Assembly: GCF_002242805.1 (NCBI RefSeq)
Contig: NZ_MCGQ01000009.1
Location: 186,001-250,000 of the forward strand
Length of the DNA stretch: 64,000 nt
Direction: 5' to 3'
DNA from: Streptomyces diastatochromogenes
Lineage (GTDB): Bacteria; Actinomycetota; Actinomycetes; Streptomycetales; Streptomycetaceae
In this document: positions 17,265-24,344 of the stretch, piece after piece
Layout: each line of letters opens with the position of its first letter
Position numbering within the stretch: the stretch's first letter is position 1
Translations under genes and position numbers: made by a program
The notes under the pieces: model-generated
What the model was told of the DNA's origin: nothing
Seen by the model: only the letters and a program-made list of their open reading frames with translations
Database searches by the model: none

Positions 17265-17660
17265 ATGCTTTCCCGCCTGTTTGCCCCCAAGGTCAAGGTC
17301 AGCGCGCACTGCGACCTGCCCTGCGGTGTGTACGACCCGGCCCAGGCCCGCATCGAGGCGGAGTCCGTGAAGGCCGTCCAGGACAAGATGGCCGCCAACG
17401 ACGACCCGCACTTCCAGGCGCGTGCCACCGTCATCAAGGAGCAGCGCGCGGAGCTGGCCAAGCACCACGTCTCCGTGCTCTGGAGCGACTACTTCAAGCC
17501 CCCGCACTTCGAGAAGTACCCGGAGCTGCACCAGCTGGTGAACGACACCCTGAAGGCCCTCTCGGCCGCCAAGGCGTCCACCGACCCGGCCACCGGCCAG
17601 AAGGCGCTGGACTACATCGCCCAGATCGACAAGATCTTCTGGGAGACCAAGAAGGCCTGA
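17265..17660 (+). CDS. sodN: Nickel-dependent superoxide dismutase
   Basis: 131 residues, close to the known SodN length. After a 14-residue propeptide (MLSRLFAPKVKVSA) comes the nickel hook HCDLPCGVY, whose His1, Cys2 and Cys6 bind nickel after processing. The rest is a four-helix bundle that assembles into a hexamer. A strong GAGGAAGGA lies upstream. The enzyme dismutates superoxide in the cytoplasm. In Streptomyces expression rises with nickel; no binding site can be proved here. The gene is followed by a terminator with a T-run. Confidence 0.97.
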   Translation: MLSRLFAPKVKVSAHCDLPCGVYDPAQARIEAESVKAVQDKMAANDDPHFQARATVIKEQRAELAKHHVSVLWSDYFKPPHFEKYPELHQLVNDTLKALSAAKASTDPATGQKALDYIAQIDKIFWETKKA

Positions 17661-17676
17661 GCACCCCGCCTGCCCG

Positions 17677-17725
17677 CACCCGGTCCCCCGGACCGCCGAA
17701 CACGGCGCGTCCGAGGGACCGGGTG
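17677..17725 (+). terminator. sodN terminator
   Basis: CACCCGGTCCC pairs with GGGACCGGGTG through a long imperfect stem, followed by GTGGTGTTTTCT with a genuine T-run, which is rare in this genome. Confidence 0.85.
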
Positions 17726-17843
17726 TGGTGTTTTCTCCCCCGGCCACGGATCAACGCCGACGGCACGCAGACCGTTCCCCTCTCGCCCCTGCCCGCGAAC
17801 GCCCTACCAGCGGAGCCGGATCCGCGATCCTCCTTGGACGGGA

Positions 17844-18005
17844 TCACTTCTCCGTACGGTGCCACGGCCAAAGCCGCCACCGCCGGGAACGGCCGGAGGG
17901 CAGGGTCGCCATGCGATCACCGCGGCTCGCGGTGAACAGCTGAATCACGATCACGCCCAAGACGATCACAGCGAGGAGCACGCTCACCGTCGCGAAGGTG
18001 TCCAC
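17844..18005 (-). CDS. Small one-helix membrane protein (cassette A)
   Basis: 53 residues from a GTG at 18005 behind GGAGTGTGAGGGG. One transmembrane helix (SVLLAVIVLGVIVIQLF) is followed by a short basic tail (RGDRMATLPSGRSRRWRLW). It starts 5 bp after the DUF5994 gene stop. Two similar genes (19508-19693 and 22582-22791) also follow DUF5994 reading frames. All three have an N-terminal helix, then an (R/K)(I/M)A motif, then an Arg-rich tail. Not a named family to my knowledge; function unknown, probably acting with DUF5994. Confidence 0.65.
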   Translation of the reverse strand: MDTFATVSVLLAVIVLGVIVIQLFTASRGDRMATLPSGRSRRWRLWPWHRTEK

Positions 18006-18010
18006 GCCCC

Positions 18011-18616
18011 TCACACTCCTACTGCCCGGGTCGGCACGTGGCAGATGACCGCTTCAGCAGGAGTACGTGAGGCCGGGTGGCGGGCGTCATGTCCGCCTTC
18101 GGAGTCCCAGACCGCCTCCCGGAACGAGTCCGAGTCGGCCGCTGCCTCTGCCGCGGTCCGGAAGCGTTCGGCCTCATGGATCAGGCCGGTCGCCGTGAGG
18201 CTCCGCGATGGGTCGGTGGCCGTGGCCATGAGCCGAGCCGCGGTGGACGGCGCTGTCTCCGGTGGGATCACCAGCAGGTCCCAGCGGCCGACGGTGTAGG
18301 AGAGCAGCAGCAGCTTGTGCGGGTCTTGCTCGGCATCGAACCAGCCGACGTGCACCACGTGCCCGTGAACGGGCACCTTTCGCGGGATGACCGGCCAGAA
18401 CCGGGGGTTCACCGTTACCCGGGTGATCCGCCCCCACAGCGGGTCGAGCACCTCGATGAGCGCCGGAAGCTCCGCCTTCAGGTCGCGGGAGCGGGGCCAC
18501 CAGGCACCGTCGATCAGGGCCGGAGCGGTGTCGGCGGGTGCCAGCACGAGTCGGGGCGGCAACGAAGAAGGGGTCCGCTCCTCGACCGCGGGCGTCAACA
18601 GAATGGTCGCGGTCAT
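18011..18616 (-). CDS. DUF5994 family protein (cassette A)
   Basis: 201 residues. The conserved core starts near residue 36 with DGAWWPRSRDLKAELPALIE. Then come RITRVTVNPRFWPVIPRKVP, HVVHVGWFDAEQDPHKLLLL and GRWDLLVIPPETAPSTAARL. The core is almost collinear with the paralogue at 18916-19497. DUF5994 is an actinobacterial family without known function; the Trp-rich strands suggest a compact binding domain. No membrane segment. It begins with ATG at 18616 with no clear Shine-Dalgarno, 15 nt after a strong hairpin of the conserved leader. The C-terminal 50 residues are variable. Confidence 0.88.
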   Translation of the reverse strand: MTATILLTPAVEERTPSSLPPRLVLAPADTAPALIDGAWWPRSRDLKAELPALIEVLDPLWGRITRVTVNPRFWPVIPRKVPVHGHVVHVGWFDAEQDPHKLLLLSYTVGRWDLLVIPPETAPSTAARLMATATDPSRSLTATGLIHEAERFRTAAEAAADSDSFREAVWDSEGGHDARHPASRTPAEAVICHVPTRAVGV

Positions 18617-18714
18617 GATGCGGACCCAACCCCGGGCCGGTCACGGCCGGCCCGGTTGTCATGAATCGCCGAGAACGACCCGGCGTGGAAGCCGGTGTAC
18701 GAGATGCTCTCGGT
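18617..18714 (-). promoter_or_regulatory. Conserved structured leader, copy A (upstream of DUF5994)
   Basis: Read on the minus strand: stem P1 (CCGAGA with TCTCGG, 18669-18713) encloses a small hairpin CCGGC-TTCCAC-GCCGG. A second stem P3 (CCGGGCCGG with CCGGCCCGG, 18632-18655) ends exactly 15 nt before the ATG. The last bases before the ATG are GGGTCCGCATC. GGAGTA, 11 nt upstream of P1 (18726-18731), is a candidate -10 element. Copies B and C share the layout. Confidence 0.7.
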
Positions 18715-18816
18715 AATCACCAGGATACTCCTCGCCGACGCCCGGCGGACTGATGGGGAGCGACGGGCTGAACGGAACACGAACCGCCCCGGCGTGTGCG
18801 GAGTACCGTGGAGAAC

Positions 18817-18915
18817 ACCGAGGGCATTTCGCACACCGGCTTCCACGCCGGGTCGTTCTCGGTGAGAGATGAAACCCGGGTCGCCGCGCAGGCGGCCCGG
18901 AGACGGGTCCGCATC
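18817..18915 (+). promoter_or_regulatory. Conserved structured leader, copy B (upstream of DUF5994)
   Basis: Stem P1 (ACCGAG with CTCGGT, 18817-18863) encloses the same CCGGC/GCCGG hairpin as copy A. Stem P3 (CCGGGTCGCC with GGCGGCCCGG, 18876-18900) again ends 15 nt before the ATG. The bases before the start are GGGTCCGCATC, as in copy A. GGAGTA lies at 18800-18805. Inner P3 bases differ from copies A and C but pairing is kept. Confidence 0.7.
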
Positions 18916-19497
18916 ATGTCGGCGACCTTGCACCAACCCCTGCCACACCACGAGCCCGTCGCAGCCCCGGCCGCACGTCTCGCGCTGAAGACCGACGGCA
19001 CGTCGCGCGGCCTCCTGGACGGTGCCTGGTGGCCCCGCTCCCGGGACCTGTTGAGCGAACTGCCCGCACTGACCGATGTGCTGGACCCCTTGTGGGGCCA
19101 CATCACCCGCATCGCCGTCAACCCGAAGTACTGGCCGGTCATCCCGCACGAGATCCCCGTGGGCGGTCATGTCGTCAAGGTCGGCTGGTTCACCCCGGAG
19201 ATCGACCCGCACAAGCTGCTGCTGCTCTCCTATGGCACCGGCCGCTGGGATCTGCTGGTCATCCCGCCCGAGACCGGGGCGGAGTCGGCGGCCCGCCTGA
19301 TGGCGGCCGCGTCCGACCACGACGGTCCGCCGCTGACCGCAAGCGCTCTCATCGCCGCGGACGAGACCCGGCGCGCGGTCTCCGCTGCCGACCGGCCACT
19401 CGAACCGGACGAGGCAGGGAAGTACGAGGGCGGCCCCTCCTCTGCGGCCGTTCCGGCACAGACCGGTCGGGTCAGTCGCCTGATCATCGGCATGTGA
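18916..19497 (+). CDS. DUF5994 family protein (cassette B)
   Basis: 193 residues, starting at the ATG at 18916, the position equivalent to the start of its paralogue. Core motifs DGAWWPRSRDLLSELPALTD, RIAVNPKYWPVIPHEIPVGG, VVKVGWFTPEIDPHKLLLL and GRWDLLVIPPETG are nearly identical to cassette A. The two genes are divergent with about 300 bp between starts, and their leaders form a large inverted repeat. This implies duplication by inversion or conversion. No function is known. A small membrane protein gene follows after 10 bp. Confidence 0.88.
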   Translation: MSATLHQPLPHHEPVAAPAARLALKTDGTSRGLLDGAWWPRSRDLLSELPALTDVLDPLWGHITRIAVNPKYWPVIPHEIPVGGHVVKVGWFTPEIDPHKLLLLSYGTGRWDLLVIPPETGAESAARLMAAASDHDGPPLTASALIAADETRRAVSAADRPLEPDEAGKYEGGPSSAAVPAQTGRVSRLIIGM

Positions 19498-19507
19498 GAC
19501 AGCCGCC

Positions 19508-19693
19508 ATGAACACCCTCCTGACGACCGCCGCCTTCCTGATCCTCATCGCAGCGGCGGCGTTCGTGATCCACCGGCTCACCATCGAGCACGCGGAAAGG
19601 ATCGCCGTGCACCGGTACAGTCGCGCCCTGCCCGGCGGCCCGTGCCGCTTCCCACCACGCCGCCGCCGCGACCGCGCCACTCACCACGGGTGA
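19508..19693 (+). CDS. Small one-helix membrane protein (cassette B)
   Basis: 61 residues. An N-terminal helix (LLTTAAFLILIAAAAFVIHRL) is followed by EHAERIAVHRYSRALPGG and an Arg-rich end. The segment HRL-x(4-6)-RIA-x3-YS-x-ALPG is shared with the protein at 22582-22791, so the two are clear homologues. The gene lies 10 bp after DUF5994 and is probably co-translated with it. The C-terminal tail (PPRRRRDRATHH) would face the cytoplasm by the positive-inside rule. Function unknown. Confidence 0.75.
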   Translation: MNTLLTTAAFLILIAAAAFVIHRLTIEHAERIAVHRYSRALPGGPCRFPPRRRRDRATHHG

Positions 19694-19843
19694 CGAGGCG
19701 ATGTCCCCGGCCCCGCGCACCGACCGTCGGCGCGGCCCGTACCGACGGGTTTCGGCCCTGCCTCACGAACCGACGCGGGCACATGCAGGGATCTCGACCG
19801 GCGGGTCCCCGCCCCACGTGGTCCTCGTCCCGAGGAGCAGCAC

Positions 19844-20698
19844 ATGCAGGCCCTGATCATTCTCATCGTCGTGATCGGCCTCCTGGCCGTCCTGGCCCTC
19901 GTCTTTTCCGTGAGGGTCGTCAAGCAGTACGAGAAGGGAGTGCTGTTCCGCTTCGGCCGACTCGTCGGAACACGCTCCCCGGGGCTGCGGTTCATCATCC
20001 CGTTCGTCGACGTCCTGCACCGGGTGTCGCTGCGGGTCGTCACCATGCCGATCCAGTCCCAGGGCATCATCACCCGGGACAACGTGAGCGTGGACGTGTC
20101 GGCGGTCGCCTACTTCCGGGTCGTCGACGCCGTGAAGTCGGTCATCGCCGTCGAGAACGTCAACGCGGCGATCAACCAGATCGCCCAGACAACCCTGCGG
20201 AAGGTCGTCGGCCGGCACACGCTCGACGAGACGCTGTCGGAGACGGACCGTATCAACCTGGACATCCGCCAGATCCTCGACGTCGCCACCGTCGACTGGG
20301 GGGTGCAGGTCACGCTGGTCGAGCTGAAGGACATCCAACTGCCCGACACCATGAAGCGCGCCATGGCCCGCCAGGCCGAGGCCGAGCGGGAGAAGCGAGC
20401 GAAGATCATCAACGCGGAGGGCGAGTCGCTGGCAGCAGCCGCGCTCGGCGACGCCTCGGACACCATGATGGCCCACCCCCTGGCGCTTCAACTGCGCAAT
20501 CTCCAGAGCCTGGTGGAGATCGGTGTCGACCAGAACACCACCGTCGTCTTCCCGGCCCCCCTCATGAGCACGATCGGCGAGCTCGGCTCCTTCCTCGCCC
20601 GGGAAACCGCGGCCGCCGCGGCAGCGCCACTGGCCGGCACCGGCCGCACCGACAAGTCCCTCAGCCCGGCCGGCAACGCGCCCGGCACCGCGGCGTGA
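19844..20698 (+). CDS. SPFH/band 7 (slipin/stomatin-like) membrane protein
   Basis: 284 residues. An N-terminal membrane helix (LIILIVVIGLLAVLALVFSV) is followed by the SPFH domain: YEKGVLFRFGRLVGTRSPGL, VSVDVSAVAYFRVVDAVKSV and VTLVELKDIQLPDTMKRAMA. Then come a charged coiled coil (RQAEAEREKRAKIINAEGE) and a Pro/Ala-rich tail. Slipins oligomerise into membrane microdomain scaffolds, often with a protease or AAA+ partner. Here the next gene encodes a GNAT-AAA+ fusion, 113 bp downstream on the same strand. The gene lies 150 bp after the cassette B membrane protein and may be transcribed with it. Confidence 0.93.
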   Translation: MQALIILIVVIGLLAVLALVFSVRVVKQYEKGVLFRFGRLVGTRSPGLRFIIPFVDVLHRVSLRVVTMPIQSQGIITRDNVSVDVSAVAYFRVVDAVKSVIAVENVNAAINQIAQTTLRKVVGRHTLDETLSETDRINLDIRQILDVATVDWGVQVTLVELKDIQLPDTMKRAMARQAEAEREKRAKIINAEGESLAAAALGDASDTMMAHPLALQLRNLQSLVEIGVDQNTTVVFPAPLMSTIGELGSFLARETAAAAAAPLAGTGRTDKSLSPAGNAPGTAA

Positions 20699-20811
20699 CC
20701 CGACTACGGCCGATCCGTGCCACCAGGGCGGACTCGTGGCCGACGCCTGTCGCGCGCGTCCTCCGGGCATCGGCTGATGATGGGAGTACGGCCGAACACG
20801 CGGAGCTGATC

Positions 20812-22080
20812 ATGACGGGTTGGCGGGTCAGGGACTACACCCAGGACGATCTCGAAGCGCTGATCCGTGTCGACATGGAGAGCGGCACGACCGAGGAACC
20901 GCCGCTCTTCCCGCTCTCGGACGCCGTGACGGCCCTCCAGGCCCGCCACCCGGCTGTGGTGGCCACGGCCGACGACGTGCTGATCGGCGCGGCGGTGAGC
21001 AGGGTGGAGGGCGAACGGGCATGGATCCTGCGCATCTGCATGGCGCCCGGCTGGCGGCAGCGCGGGCTGGGCAGTGCCCTGATCACCGCCCTTGAGCAAC
21101 GGCTCTTCGCCGTCGGCGTCCGGGCGGTGCACGCCGTCCTGCCCGAGGGCGAGACCGGCGCCGCCGCCCTGCGCAACTGCGACTTCGGTGCCCGCCCCGG
21201 GCTGGTCTTCTTCGAAAAGCGCGGGCCGGTGACCCCGCAGTCGGCCGGCACGCTGTCCTCGCTCGGAGCGGAGCTGCCGCCGGGAGGACTGTGGCAGAAG
21301 GTCGCGGGCATGCAACGGGAGAAGCAGCTCATCGAGCGGCGCCTGGTCCTGCCACTGGCCCATCCCGAACTGGCCGCCCAGCACGGAGTGGAACTGCCGC
21401 GGGCGGTGATGCTGTTCGGCCCGCCCGGGACCGGCAAGAGCACATTCGCGCACGCGATCGCCAGCCGCCTGGGATGGCCCTTCCTCGAGCTGTTCCCCGC
21501 ACGTCTGGCCGCCGAGTACGGCCTGGCGACCGGGCTGAACCGGCGCTTCGACGAGATCGCCCGGCTCGACCACGTCCTCGTCTTCATCGACGAGGTCGAG
21601 GAGATCGCCGGCGAACGCGGCGGCGCGGACGCGACCGCTGTCGGCGTCGTCAACGAACTGCTCAAGGCGATCGTCCGGTTCCGAAGCCAGGACGGACGGC
21701 TGCTCGTCTGTGCCACGAACAACGTGACCACGCTCGACTCCGCGTTCCTGCGACACGGCCGCTTCGACTACGTGCTGCCGATCGGCCCTCCCGACCACAC
21801 CGCCAGGACCGCGCTGTGGGAGAGCTACCTGGCCCGAGCGGGCGCGCGGGCCGACAGCACGGTTCTTGCGTCCGCCAGCGAGGGGTTCACCCCCGCCGAC
21901 ATCGCCCACGCGGCGCGCACCGTCTCCCAGGCCCAGTTCGAGCGCACCTTCGACACCGGAGCCCGGACCGCCCCCACCACCGACGACTACCTGGACACGA
22001 TCCGCGATACCAAGCCCACGGTCAGCGCCGCCATGGCCCAGGAATTCGCCCAGCAGACGGAGAAGTTCGCCCGCATCTAG
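20812..22080 (+). CDS. GNAT acetyltransferase-AAA+ ATPase fusion
   Basis: 422 residues from the ATG at 20812. Residues 1-140 are a GNAT domain; the acetyl-CoA loop RQRGLGSAL is at 82-90. Residues about 165-400 are a classical AAA+ module: Walker A GPPGTGKST (203-211), Walker B VLVFIDE (255-261), sensor VCATNNVTTLD, and FLRHGRFDYVLPIGPP with the Arg-finger region, as in FtsH/Cdc48-type ATPases. No protease domain or membrane segment is seen. Its position after an SPFH gene recalls prohibitin-FtsH partnerships, so remodelling of membrane-associated proteins is plausible. The fusion is unusual; acetylation of an ATPase substrate is speculation. Confidence 0.88.
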   Translation: MTGWRVRDYTQDDLEALIRVDMESGTTEEPPLFPLSDAVTALQARHPAVVATADDVLIGAAVSRVEGERAWILRICMAPGWRQRGLGSALITALEQRLFAVGVRAVHAVLPEGETGAAALRNCDFGARPGLVFFEKRGPVTPQSAGTLSSLGAELPPGGLWQKVAGMQREKQLIERRLVLPLAHPELAAQHGVELPRAVMLFGPPGTGKSTFAHAIASRLGWPFLELFPARLAAEYGLATGLNRRFDEIARLDHVLVFIDEVEEIAGERGGADATAVGVVNELLKAIVRFRSQDGRLLVCATNNVTTLDSAFLRHGRFDYVLPIGPPDHTARTALWESYLARAGARADSTVLASASEGFTPADIAHAARTVSQAQFERTFDTGARTAPTTDDYLDTIRDTKPTVSAAMAQEFAQQTEKFARI

Positions 22081-22114
22081 CGTCCGGACCGACGGCGGTT
22101 CCGGAGACAGGCAA

Positions 22115-22142
22115 CGGCTCCGGCGTATACCCGCCGGAGCCG
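22115..22142 (+). terminator. Terminator after the GNAT-AAA+ gene
   Basis: CGGCTCCGGCG-TATACC-CGCCGGAGCCG, a perfect 11-bp stem with a 6-nt loop, 35 bp after the stop at 22080. Confidence 0.85.
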
Positions 22143-22265
22143 CCCTTCCGGGTCATTGCACGTGAGCGTGCGCCGACCCGGTTCCCACATTACGCCAAAG
22201 GGATTACTCCGGCATAAGCAATCCTTGCGAGGGTTCACTTCGGTCCGAGAAGCCGACGCGGCGAC

Positions 22266-22538
22266 TCAGCCACGTCCTTCCTCTTCTGTCTCCATCTGTC
22301 GGATCCCCTGGTGCGTCAGCGTGATCATCGCGGGCGTGTTGCCCCTCGCCCAGTCCACGACGACCCAGCCTTCGCCCGCCAGGTACATACAGGCAGCGGC
22401 CATGTCCTGCTCAGGGATACCGAGGTCGTTGCGGAGCTTCGCCCCATCGACGCCCAGGAGGCGATTGCCCTCGGCGGCTTGGTACAGAGCCTGCATGATC
22501 CTCTCGCGGTACGTCTTCCGGTCTCGCAATATCGCCAT
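22266..22538 (-). CDS. Winged-helix DNA-binding-like protein
   Basis: 90 residues from the ATG at 22538 behind GAGGAAGG. A longer reading frame exists upstream but overlaps the preceding gene and lacks a ribosome site. The pattern of helix YRERIMQALYQAAEG, helix GAKLRNDLGIPEQDM, helix AACMYLAGEGW and wing VVVDWARGNTPAMITLTHQG is a winged helix-turn-helix. The last helix carries GIRQMETEEE. It follows the cassette C membrane protein by 43 bp and is probably its operon partner, giving this cassette a possible regulator. Its target is unknown. Confidence 0.8.
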   Translation of the reverse strand: MAILRDRKTYRERIMQALYQAAEGNRLLGVDGAKLRNDLGIPEQDMAAACMYLAGEGWVVVDWARGNTPAMITLTHQGIRQMETEEEGRG

Positions 22539-22581
22539 GACGTGCCTTCCTCTGCCGCCCCCGGTCGGGCCCGAGTCGATG

Positions 22582-22791
22582 TCATCGGCGGTCGCTGTCG
22601 CCATTGGGCGTGTCGGCGGTCCCGTCCGCAGCCCGTCGGCGGTGCCTCCGGAGCCGGCGACCGATCCCCGGCAGGGCATCGCTGTAGTGGAAGGCAGCGA
22701 TCCGTTTGTTGTGCTGAGCGTTGAGCCGGTGGATGAGAACGACTCCGACGGCGATCACGACAAGCAACACAGCCACGGCGATGAGAGTCAT
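22582..22791 (-). CDS. Small one-helix membrane protein (cassette C)
   Basis: 69 residues. The helix TLIAVAVLLVVIAVGVVLIH is followed by RLNAQHNKRIAAFHYSDALP and an Arg-rich tail with a hydrophilic end. It is homologous to the protein at 19508-19693 (shared HRL, RIA, YS and ALPG elements). Its ATG overlaps the stop of the short DUF5994-like frame (ATGA), so it is still coupled to the leader even though the DUF5994 body is gone. Function unknown. Confidence 0.75.
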   Translation of the reverse strand: MTLIAVAVLLVVIAVGVVLIHRLNAQHNKRIAAFHYSDALPGIGRRLRRHRRRAADGTADTPNGDSDRR

Positions 22792-22940
22792 GGTTCTCTC
22801 ACATCCGTTGGCCGGAGGGCGGACGCCCGCCCTGGCGATCCCATGGGGCGCGGCACCGGGCTCGCCGGCGTCAGGGAGAGGCGGGCCGTCGACGAGGGCG
22901 CGCGCTCACTCGGTGGCGTACGGTCGATGGTCACGGTCAT
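22788..22940 (-). pseudogene. DUF5994 remnant (N-terminal fragment, cassette C)
   Basis: A 50-codon frame from an ATG at 22940, placed exactly where the DUF5994 start lies in cassettes A and B relative to the leader. Its first 27 residues (MTVTIDRTPPSERAPSS, then RLSLTPAS) resemble the DUF5994 A N-terminus (MTATILLTP, TPSS, RLVLAPAD). The whole Trp-rich core is missing, and the rest is an unrelated short tail ending in an ATGA overlap with the membrane protein gene. The simplest reading is an internal deletion of about 150 codons. It may survive as a leader peptide that couples translation to the membrane protein. Confidence 0.6.
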
Positions 22941-23037
22941 GGCGCGGACCTGCCCCCGGGCTCGTCTGCGACAGCCCGGCGTTGTTCATCACCGGGAACG
23001 ACACCGCAGGGAAACCGGCATGCGAAGAACTCCCGGT
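22941..23037 (-). promoter_or_regulatory. Conserved structured leader, copy C
   Basis: On the minus strand, P1 is ACCGGGA with TCCCGGT (22991-23037), a compensatory change relative to ACCGAG/CTCGGT. P3 is CCGGGCT with AGCCCGG plus an inner GTC/GAC (22956-22979). P3 again ends 15 nt before the ATG, and GGTCCGC is kept near the start. GGAGTA occurs at 23048-23053, 10 nt before P1. Confidence 0.65.
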
Positions 23038-23112
23038 GACTTCACTCTACTCCGCTCCCGAGCCCGAAAAAGTGCGCATGACCAGCTATTTTCCCGGCTC
23101 GGGAGTGACTGG

Positions 23113-24069
23113 TCAGAGCCGGCCCGTCGGCCGGGCGGCCCCCTCGGACTCGGCCCGCCCCCAGGGGTGCTCCCGATCGTCCTCCCCCGCCTCCAGCAGC
23201 CCCGCCGCCGCCCCCACCACGCGCGGGTCGGGTGTGCCGACGACCTCCTCGTCCTTGTCGGTGTAGGCGAAGCGGGCCAGGACGCTGCGCATGGCCTCGA
23301 CTCGGGCGCGTTTCTTGTCGTTGCTCTTGACCACGGTCCAGGGGGCGTGGTCGGTGTCCGTCTCGCGGAACATGGCGACCTTCGCGGCGGTGTAGTCGTC
23401 CCAGCGGTCCAGCGAGGCCAGGTCCATCGGGCTGAGCTTCCACTGCCGTACGGGGTCGACCTGACGGATCGTGAAGCGGGTGCGCTGCTCGCCCTGGGAC
23501 ACCGAGAACCAGAACTTGAGCAGGTCGACGCCGTCGTCGACGAGCATCCGTTCGAACAGGGGTGCCTGCCGCATGAAGCGCCGGTACTCGTCGCCCGAGC
23601 AGAAGTCCATCACCCGCTCGACACCGGCCCTGTTGTACCAGGAGCGGTCGAAGAGCACGATCTCTCCGGCGGTCGGCAGGTGTTCGACGTAGCGCTGGAA
23701 GTACCACTGCCCCCGTTCGCGCTCGGTCGGCTTCTCCAGCGCCACCACCCGCGCGCCGCGCGGATTGAGGTGCTCGGTGAACCGCTTGATGGTGCCGCCC
23801 TTGCCCGCCGCGTCCCGCCCCTCGAAGACGATGACCAGCCGGCGCCCGCTCTCCTTGATCCAGCTCTGCAGCTTCAGCAGTTCGATCTGCTGGAGCCGCT
23901 TGTGCCACTCGTACTCCTTGCGCTCCATCCGCAGGTCGTACGGGTAGTTCTCGCGCCAGGTGTCCACCGGGCTGCCGTCGGGCCGGATCAGCACGGGGTC
24001 GTCGGGGTCGGTGTAGTCGACCCGCAGGCCCTCCGTCATCAGAGGCATCAGAGGTGTCAGAGGTGTCAT
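23113..24069 (-). CDS. ppk2: Polyphosphate kinase 2
   Basis: 318 residues, single-domain PPK2. Walker A EGRDAAGKGGTIKRF is at about residues 83-97. Walker B and the following loop are IVLFDRSWYNRAGVERVMDF. The lid region SQGEQRTRFTIRQVDPVRQW and the motif DDYTAAKVAMFRETDT are present. The enzyme transfers phosphate between polyphosphate and nucleoside di- or monophosphates; class and direction are not certain. The N-terminus has a duplicated TPLTPLMPLM tract encoded by short direct repeats, so the real start may be slightly later. It is the last gene of a PiT-small membrane protein-ppk2 operon, which fits phosphate storage after uptake. Confidence 0.93.
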   Translation of the reverse strand: MTPLTPLMPLMTEGLRVDYTDPDDPVLIRPDGSPVDTWRENYPYDLRMERKEYEWHKRLQQIELLKLQSWIKESGRRLVIVFEGRDAAGKGGTIKRFTEHLNPRGARVVALEKPTERERGQWYFQRYVEHLPTAGEIVLFDRSWYNRAGVERVMDFCSGDEYRRFMRQAPLFERMLVDDGVDLLKFWFSVSQGEQRTRFTIRQVDPVRQWKLSPMDLASLDRWDDYTAAKVAMFRETDTDHAPWTVVKSNDKKRARVEAMRSVLARFAYTDKDEEVVGTPDPRVVGAAAGLLEAGEDDREHPWGRAESEGAARPTGRL

Positions 24070-24094
24070 CTCGTCTCGTCCCCCTTCGTCGCGG

Positions 24095-24328
24095 TCAGTG
24101 GAACTGCGGCACGATCAGATAGAGCCCGTACGCCACCACCGCCACGCAGGCGAGGAAGCACAGTCCCGCCTGGGTGATACCCAACGCCCGGCCGGCGCCC
24201 GGGTGTTCACGGGAACCCTCGACGCGGGCGAGGCCCAGCACGCCGAGGGCGAAGACGGCGACCACGGCGACGGTGACTCCGATGCTCACCGCGGTGACCT
24301 GGCCGAGGGCGGTCCAGTCCAGATGCAT
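24095..24328 (-). CDS. Small two-helix membrane protein of the phosphate operon
   Basis: 77 residues with two hydrophobic helices (AVSIGVTVAVVAVFALGVLG and TQAGLCFLACVAVVAYGLYL) joined by a polar loop (VEGSREHPGAGRALG). It starts 16 bp after the PiT stop and ends 25 bp before ppk2, so it is translated within the same operon. Similar small proteins are encoded beside PiT genes in other Streptomyces. It may be a transporter accessory subunit; this is inferred from linkage only. Confidence 0.8.
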   Translation of the reverse strand: MHLDWTALGQVTAVSIGVTVAVVAVFALGVLGLARVEGSREHPGAGRALGITQAGLCFLACVAVVAYGLYLIVPQFH

Positions 24329-24344
24329 GTCAGCTCTCCGTGGC

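Noticed and set aside
19642..20811. N-terminal extension of the GNAT-AAA+ frame through the SPFH gene
   Set aside because: The frame is open upstream, but that stretch is the shadow of the SPFH gene; the GNAT domain begins naturally at the ATG at 20812.
22788..22940. The 50-codon frame as an ordinary independent gene
   Set aside because: Its N-terminus and leader match DUF5994 and its remainder has no recognisable content; a deletion remnant explains it better.
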